A stretch of 64,000 nt of DNA. It comes from Tomocerus qinae (taxonomy: Eukaryota; Arthropoda; Collembola; Entomobryomorpha; Tomoceridae). The position numbers and the translations under genes were made by a program. Shown in pieces: positions 57,632 to 64,000 of the stretch (position 1 is its first letter; every line of letters begins with the position of its first letter). The stretch lies in contig CM034546.1 of the NCBI GenBank assembly GCA_020055645.1, positions 24,056,001 through 24,120,000 on the forward strand, read 5' to 3'. The notes under the pieces are model-generated. The model ran no database searches and was not told where the DNA came from. It saw nothing but the letters and a program-made list of their open reading frames with translations.

Positions 57632-58085
57632 TATATAAGAAGCAACCTGATTATGGTCATTACCCTTTGAATTTGTTTCGCTAATACTTATTCGTGGTTG
57701 AAATTTGATTATGAAGCCACCTTCCATCATCGTTTCTTTCTATGTTTATTACTTGTGGTAGGTAAACCCAAAAAATTTAAACATTCGAAACACTCATTTT
57801 TCATCGCTAAATTGGTACTAATTAACTTGTAGTTACTTTTAATTTATGTGGACCTTTAATATGACAGGGCATAGTGAAAACAATAGCACTGCTACCACGG
57901 AAACAGAAAGCACAGAAATCGCCGGCTGAAAGTCTTTAAAATATTTTTTAAAACATTTTTTCTTTAAGTAATATTGTAGAAAATTTATTAAAATTGGCCC
58001 AAAATAATACCAATAATTACAGGTCATGATAAAGGTAATACCACTGACCACTACAACGGATAGCACAAAAACGACGCTGGGCTGC
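57632..58085 (+). pseudogene. Decayed micro-exon gene, first exons only
   Basis: A TATATAAG at 57632 is followed by ATG 57711 and a signal-like exon (MKPPSIIVSFYVYYLW) similar to exon 1 of the 59942 gene, but its donor gives the wrong phase. Two blocks after AG acceptors at 57868 (HSENNSTATTETEST) and 58023 resemble exon 2 of that gene (HSEDYVATEGPTTTE) and each other, i.e. a tandem exon duplication, but they hold stops and lack donors. No later exons were recognised. Confidence 0.65.
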
Positions 58086-58365
58086 GCTGACTTATTTATA
58101 GTCGTTGGTTTGGATACCTATGGTATGGTGTCATTTAGTAATCAATTGTTAATTAATAAAGTTATTTGGAATGATAAATATGTTAATATTATTTTTATTA
58201 TTAAATACTGTTAATTAGTTTATAGTGTGAAATTTTATATTTTTGAATTATTTTAAATATAACAATCAATAAATTTTCAATGTCAGAAGTTTATGTAGTA
58301 CAAAAACGATTTATTAACTATAAGTACAATTTTTCACAATATATGTAATGTTTCAATGTAAATTG

Positions 58366-59046
58366 TTACTGCTTTGAACTCTTTGGTGTATTTGGACCAT
58401 AATTATTCACGACTGTAAAACTCCCAATTGATCCACCTTGGCCGTTATTACCGTTCATTTGTTGCATATTGTACACTAAATATATATAAACATTAATTTA
58501 TTAGTAAAACCGTCACCGTTTTAGATTTGTTTTTAGTGGAATACTTTACTTTGATTGAAGAAGTCTCCAGAATTTTTTCCTCCCATGTTAACACCCCACC
58601 TACAGATCTAGTGGCTACTATATTTAATCAAATAATAAAAACTATTATTTTGTAACGTAAACAATCAATTTGTTAGGCCCAATATTACACAAATTTACAA
58701 TTAATGTTAAATTTTCTAGCTGTATGAAAAGCTTACCGCTTTGTTTCTGCATTTGTACAATGGTTGTAGTAATACCTATAAACGTTATAGTATTGCATAA
58801 TAATTCGTGATATATTTCTATTATTATGATTGTTAACATATACGCAATATTTAACTACCTGGTTTCAATTGAGTATCATCATCATTTCCTTCTTCTAATA
58901 TTGTAACGGTAGCTAAAATCAATAATTATTCAGGAATAGAAAAAGTTGTGGAGATATTATTTATTATAATATTTTACTGATTTTCTATTACCAAAAGCGA
59001 CAGCAATAATTGTAAATAAGGTGAAACAAGTCTTCATCTTCATCAT
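58366..59046 (-). CDS. Small secreted micro-exon protein, four or five exons
   Basis: Exons on the minus strand: 59046-58992 (55 nt, signal peptide MMKMKTCFTLFTIIAVAFG), 58912-58859 (54 nt), 58775-58737 (39 nt) and 58475-58366 (110 nt). All introns are phase 1 and the frame closes at about 85 aa. The last exon has MQQMNGNNGQGGSIGSFTVV and ends PNTPKSSKQ. A further exon-like block around 58554-58604 does not keep the frame and may be a dead exon. Length, signal peptide and C-terminus match the 55778-56236 gene. Confidence 0.7.
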
Positions 59047-59835
59047 TAATTTTATAGCAGATATTTTTAACTTAGGAACAGGTATCTACTATAGCCACGG
59101 CGGGGTTGACCAACTAAAGGTTGAAATAGGAAGCGAAAGAATATTTTGACCCTCGTTAGAAGAAATGGATTTAGTTGACGAGTTTTAAATTACAGACTAG
59201 CAGAGGGAAGATAATCTCATAATTACTAATTATTACAATACCTGTTGTTCCTATTTGTGCATGTGTAATAAGCTCGTTAGAGCATATAGTAAAACGATAA
59301 AACTTTTGTCTCCTCTACAAACCATAAATCTTGAAAATAGACATATTTACTGACGCAACGTTACAGCTATCATAGCTTTACTTACAGAGAATAGTATATT
59401 TGACATTTTCTATGAATTAAAAAATGGCAACATTTTTGGTTGACTTTGCGTCATTCACTATAATTATTCTAATCTAAACGTCCTTTTTGACCTCTAGAAA
59501 GTTTAAGTCGATTATGGTATCAATATCTTCCAACCGGTGATCAATGAACTGGAGCTAAACTACATCGTAATTTTCTTAATTTACCCTGCAATAAATTATT
59601 ATGCAAGCATTAAATATTTTCTCCTTTTAAAGTCAAAGCTATATTGTTTTGCGTTTAAATCATTGCATGGTACATTAACAAACATCCTTGTTTTGGCCAC
59701 CTGAGAGTCTGAAGTCTAGATTTCCATTTGAAAACTTGATTAGTAGTAATTGAGCAACATGAAGGTAATTATGACAATGAATCAAGATATCGTATGTACT
59801 TAATTAACCTTAATTACTTATATTTGGTATCGGTG

Positions 59836-59843
59836 TATATAAG
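59836..59843 (+). promoter_or_regulatory. TATA box of the long micro-exon gene
   Basis: TATATAAG lies 106 bp upstream of ATG 59942. The decayed relative has the same TATATAAG 79 bp upstream of its ATG, supporting its use. No other element is clear. Confidence 0.6.
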
Positions 59844-59941
59844 AATGAACATGTTGAGCGACATGACATTAGTATTCACTTTCTATTGACCTTGTACAGT
59901 AAAAATATTTATTTATATACTTGTCAGGATAATACTTCAAG

Positions 59942-62900
59942 ATGAAGGTCTTAGTTATCATAGTTTTTGCAATGTCTCTTGCCGGTGGTAAGTACAAAAA
60001 TAATTTACATTAGTGGTCGGATAGTAAGTCCCCAGTGTATACAATTAACAAGTAATAAACATATTTCAGTATAATTTAGCCATTATTATTCGAATATTTT
60101 GTAACAGGACACAGTGAAGATTATGTGGCTACAGAAGGCCCGACAACCACAGAACGTAATTTTTTAATTTAAAAGATAATAATTCTTTTAATGCTTTAGC
60201 CTTGTAAAACAGTAAATAAAACAACATTATTTTTGTGTCACTAGCGCAAGCATCAGTAGGGCAAACAGGTGCAACTGGATCCGAAGGTTTGGGCTTAAAA
60301 TGAATATAGCAGAACACATAGCAATGCGAGCTTTAAGAATTTACATCAAACCTAATGGAATGTTGTACCGTTTTTCGTCTTAAACGTTTTATTTAACCCT
60401 AGAATGCCCAAAATGGTCCATCCATGGATTGTCTGACTTATTTTTTAACCTTGTTCAGATATGCCTTTTAACTCCATGGGTTTTTGCATTCGTAAGAATG
60501 TATGTTTCTCATTGTACAGAAAATGTCATGATAATCGGCCGATATTCAAAATTCAATTCAAAATAAATTATTAAATTAATATGTTACTTTCCTACGCTGA
60601 CAATCCATGGAGAAAGATTAGTTTCGAAATCAAATATCCATGGGTGGACCATATCGTCAATAACTATATGCTACCTTATTTTAGCAAAGGTTGAGCCTGA
60701 GTACTGAGTACCAAAAATTTATGACTTGGACCATGTAATGGATTATTACTTCAAATTAATCACATCCGTGCGGGAAACTCTTGTTAACGTTGATTCGTTC
60801 TAGGGTTAAATAAGAGAAAGTAAACGTTATTTGATGAAAAAGGAGGACGCCAATTTTGCGCGAATCCATAGGAAGTTCTCGAATAAATTACAAACACTTT
60901 TTATTCCATAAGTTCGAATTGAATCAAATCATGTTCTGACAAGCAATGACCATCAACCAAGATTGGTCTCCAGCTACAGAATCACAAACATAAATATTAA
61001 ATTATTACAAATATTCTAAAACATCATGATTAGACATTACTAAAGATTTAAAAAAATAATATTGTACGCCTTGTGACTAAATATAATTTTGTTAATAATA
61101 ATGTTAATTTAGTAAAACATTTTGTGTTTCAATTTTAGCCACGACAGCAGTACCACAACAAGCCGAACAAACAACTGGCACTAGTGGCAGTAATGTTACT
61201 GCTGGTATGAAATTCATTGATGACAATTTAAAAATTAAAATACCACACTAAATTTTTGGACTACCTGTATTAACATCAGTTAATTAAAATATTTTGCATT
61301 CAGTACCTGCGCAGCAAGAACAACAAGCTGCGCAACAACAGCAGTCCGTGGCACAACAAGCTGCGCAACAACAGCAGCCCGCGACACAACAAGCTGTGCA
61401 ACAACAGCAGTCCGTTGCACAACAACAGACTGTACAGCAACAGCAGCCCGTGACACAACAAGCCGTGCAACAACAACAACCAGCTCAACAACAAGCTGGT
61501 GCCCCAGGTTTGTTTAATCGTAGTTTTGTATCTCGTAAGCACTATAATATTATGTTCCAAGTAAACTAATCTGTACACCATTGATATGGAACATGAAATA
61601 TTTGCAAACAACAAAAATGAAGTTATAATAACTTTCTTTGAAAAGCAAGGAAAAGTACTACCGACACATTTACGTTATTTAAAACATTATAAATCATATT
61701 ATGTCACGTCACAAGCTTACACGTATAACAAATTAAAGAGATATCTACAGATATTTTTGATTGTGATATGTTAATTTACAGTAGCACAACAGGTTGTTGG
61801 TTCTCCAGTACAGCAGGTATACCCAGGTAAGAATTTATTTTTAATTAATGCTTTATTGAGTGGGACATAATGAAAAATTCTTGAATAAAATTTATTTTTC
61901 ATGTTTCAGCCCCAGCTACTCAACAGGTTTTGGTTCCAGTTAATCAGGGCCCATATCCAGGTGAACTATCTATTGTGCACAATGATTTAAATTTCCACAA
62001 TATTGTTTAATAATATGTTAATTTATTTTATTAATGACATTTCAGTTCAACAGCAAGTTGGATATCCAGGTATGTCTTTTCTAAGTTATAACAAAATTTT
62101 ACAATTACTTTAGCAATATTCCTGGCTAACTAGTTTTAAAAATACTACTGATTATTACTATTTATGATTCATTAATTCTTGAGAGCATTTTGGGAATGAT
62201 GTCAAATTTAATTTTATTTCAGCTCAACCCCAACCTTTCTATGCTAGCGGCCAGCTTTCATTTCAAGGTGGGTAGATCGTGCATAAAATACTTCTATAAC
62301 TCTAAATGGAAAGTAACATTTATTTTTAATTTCCAGCACCTGTAAATCAACAAGCTTCCTATCAAGGTAAACTTCCTAGCTTTAAAAAACATTTACAAAA
62401 TCAAGGTAATTATATTAATCATCTTTTCGGTTGGTTATAATGTATCTTTAATTTTTACCAGTTCCACCTCCACCACAACCACAATATGTCGCCCCTGCAG
62501 CTCAAAATGCAGGTAGATATTTTATTGCAAAAATAGGGAATTTATAAATGTATACTACTGTAGACACTACAATAATATTCGATTTGTTTTTTTACTTTAG
62601 GAACTGTTCAACAAATTGCAAACGCTGTACCTGCTGCCCCGGCTCCAGGTAAATTTTATCTTTGTTTCAAATGTCTTATTTGCTTCTCAGGTAGTCAGTT
62701 AGCAGCATAGGTACATTAATGTGATAATTATATATAAATATTGTCTAATTTTTAAGGTTTATATTTTTCAGTTGGGATATATTGCGCATTGATTGCTAAC
62801 AGTAGACAAAATGGCAAAAATGTGTTTGGCATTTAAACTAAACTCTAAATTAGTTTGTTAAACAAATAATAATAGGCAATTTAATTTGTCTTTAGCTGCA

Positions 62901-64000
62901 CCTGCACCACAGACACAAAATGCCACCCCGGTCCAACAAAACGCTAATACCGCATCTGCTGCTCCAGGTAAGAAATAACATTGCCTTTGAGGTTTACTTA
63001 TAATATAATAAAATTATATGGTGATTTTTGCAGGGAATAAAGTTCCAAATGAAACTCTATTTAAACAAATGAATTTAAGGGCTTTATTGTCTTATAAAAA
63101 CAATTTATTTTTCTTTTAGCAGCCGTTCAACAAAATTCTAACACCTCATCTGCAGCTGCAGGTAACTTATATCCTTGTTTTGATGTCTTATTTTAACAGC
63201 TTTCATGTCATACAATATACAGCTAGGACGAGGACCATTTAAAACAGTAGTTAATTAAAAAAAATTATAAGATTCCAATTTCCAACTTTAAAGGGGTTTT
63301 CTTAGAACCTACTTGAATTCCTCCTTTGTCCTTTACGGGTTAAATAAGTTTCAAATATTATTGGACTCCAGGAGGTGTTCAACAAAACGTTAGTAGTGCA
63401 TCTGTAGTTCCAGCTAATAAATTTATTTTTGCTTGTGATATTCTTTATCCAGTACTATAGTCATTTTTATAGCATTTACATGGTGATAGTTAGAAAATGT
63501 TAAAAAAATTATAATGCTTCCAATTTCAAGTTTTGATCTCACTATAGAACCTGGGTCTAATATTTACTCATAACTATACCTATGCAATTTATGTTTTTAC
63601 TTTTTAGTAGCTGTTGAACAAAATGCTAGCACCGCAACAGCAGCTGCAGGTGATACATATAATTGTTTTTAATATCTTCCTTAATATAGTAGCATAGTAC
63701 CATTTAGAACATATTATTGACTAATTATGTGCTTTGCATTTATATACAAGCCGAGTGACTTGCTATTTTGATTTTCAGCTCCGGCACCACAACCAACAAA
63801 AGCCAATTACAGCTTACTAACAGGATTGACTGGTACTATTTACTTACTGGGGACATATTTACAAACTTTGATATTCTTTACCATTAAGGATTTACGGTAA
63901 AACGAAGTTTCTTGTGTTTCTGTAAGAACTTGAAAGATTTTTCTGTAACATTCCAGAATTAGGAGCCGGCCAAATAAATGGCAACAACGGAAGTCCAAAC
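59942..64000 (+). CDS. Long secreted micro-exon gene, Gln/Pro/Ala-rich, at least 18 exons, runs off the window
   Basis: Exon 1 (59942-59987) codes for the signal peptide MKVLVIIVFAMSLAG and ends in phase 1. It is followed by exons at 60108-60155, 60245-60286, 61139-61204, 61304-61507, 61782-61826, 61910-61960, 62046-62069, 62223-62267, 62337-62366, 62462-62512, 62601-62648, 62896-62967, 63120-63161, 63372-63413, 63608-63649, 63779-63832 and 63957 onwards. Every internal exon is a multiple of three (24 to 204 nt) and enters and leaves in phase 1, so any can be skipped without a frameshift. Exon 5 is a Q/A/V repeat (QQAAQQQQSVAQ). Exons 13, 14, 15 and 16 share a V-Q-Q-N-x-x-x-x-(S/T)-A-x-A theme. 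Exon 18 (AGQINGNNGSPN) resembles the C-terminal motif of the two minus-strand genes. Function unknown. Confidence 0.78.

Noticed and set aside
58554-58604. Extra exon in the 58366-59046 gene
   Set aside because: No acceptor and donor pair keeps phase 1; skipping it gives a closed frame.
61300-61614. Leu-rich 104 aa minus-strand frame
   Set aside because: Complement of the glutamine repeat of exon 5.
1-64000. tRNA or rRNA genes
   Set aside because: No cloverleaf-like block with B-box (GGTTCGAATCC-type) text or rRNA core segment was noticed by eye; a tRNAscan run would decide.

Overview
The window is nuclear DNA from an AT-rich invertebrate animal. Evidence for this is spliceosomal introns throughout, BTB-BACK-PHR (BTBD-type) host genes, an Axin-like gene, a VMO1-family gene, PIF/Harbinger and hAT-like transposons, and a Polinton. 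I cannot name the species or phylum from sequence alone. All exon limits were read by eye from splice signals and reading phase and may be off by a few bases.

Region 1 (1 to about 17.77 kb) is a Maverick/Polinton of the adintovirus type. A 19-20 bp tandem repeat array lies near its left end. Then come two small conserved Polinton proteins and the packaging ATPase (minus strand), a spliced BIR-BIR-RING inhibitor of apoptosis (plus), an rve integrase, a penton-like minor capsid protein with an acidic insert, a lysine-rich core-like protein, a spliced major capsid protein and an adenain-like protease (plus), and a protein-primed type DNA polymerase B (minus). The right arm has accessory genes: a three-exon acidic protein, a dUTPase-fold protein, and a protein with a SUMO-interaction motif and a Cys cluster. 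Integrase, protease, ATPase, IAP and penton genes are open. The core and polymerase genes carry frameshifts, all in homopolymers, and the capsid gene has an in-frame TAA. The element appears to sit inside intron 5 of a host BTBD-like gene.

Region 2 (17.8 to about 50 kb) is a minus-strand array of four related BTB-BACK-PHR gene copies. From high to low coordinates they are A (44.4-48.6 kb, mutated splice acceptor), B (42.6-43.0 kb, two-exon remnant), C (25.3-38.2 kb, all eight exons open and in phase, introns swollen by repeats) and D (18.4-21.4 kb, five open exons, cut by the Polinton). A C-terminal Axin-like fragment (39.3-41.4 kb) lies between C and B. Because copies A, C and D share intron and upstream sequence, several insertions can be dated against an empty paralogous site. 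The region is full of foldback and MITE elements, one nested in a relative of the same family.

Region 3 (50.39-54.06 kb) is a PIF/Harbinger transposon with TTA target duplication, a five-exon DDE transposase and an opposing MADF/BESS-type protein gene. Its empty site is preserved near copy D.

Region 4 (54.9-64 kb) holds a VMO1-like secreted protein gene and a cluster of micro-exon genes. Each micro-exon gene has a signal-peptide exon ending in phase 1. Two short minus-strand genes and one long plus-strand gene share this design and an Asn/Gly-rich C-terminal motif. The long gene has at least 18 exons; every internal one is a multiple of three (24-204 nt) and phase 1-1, coding for a Gln/Pro/Ala-rich chain. 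A decayed relative lies between them. This family is the best candidate for something not previously described.
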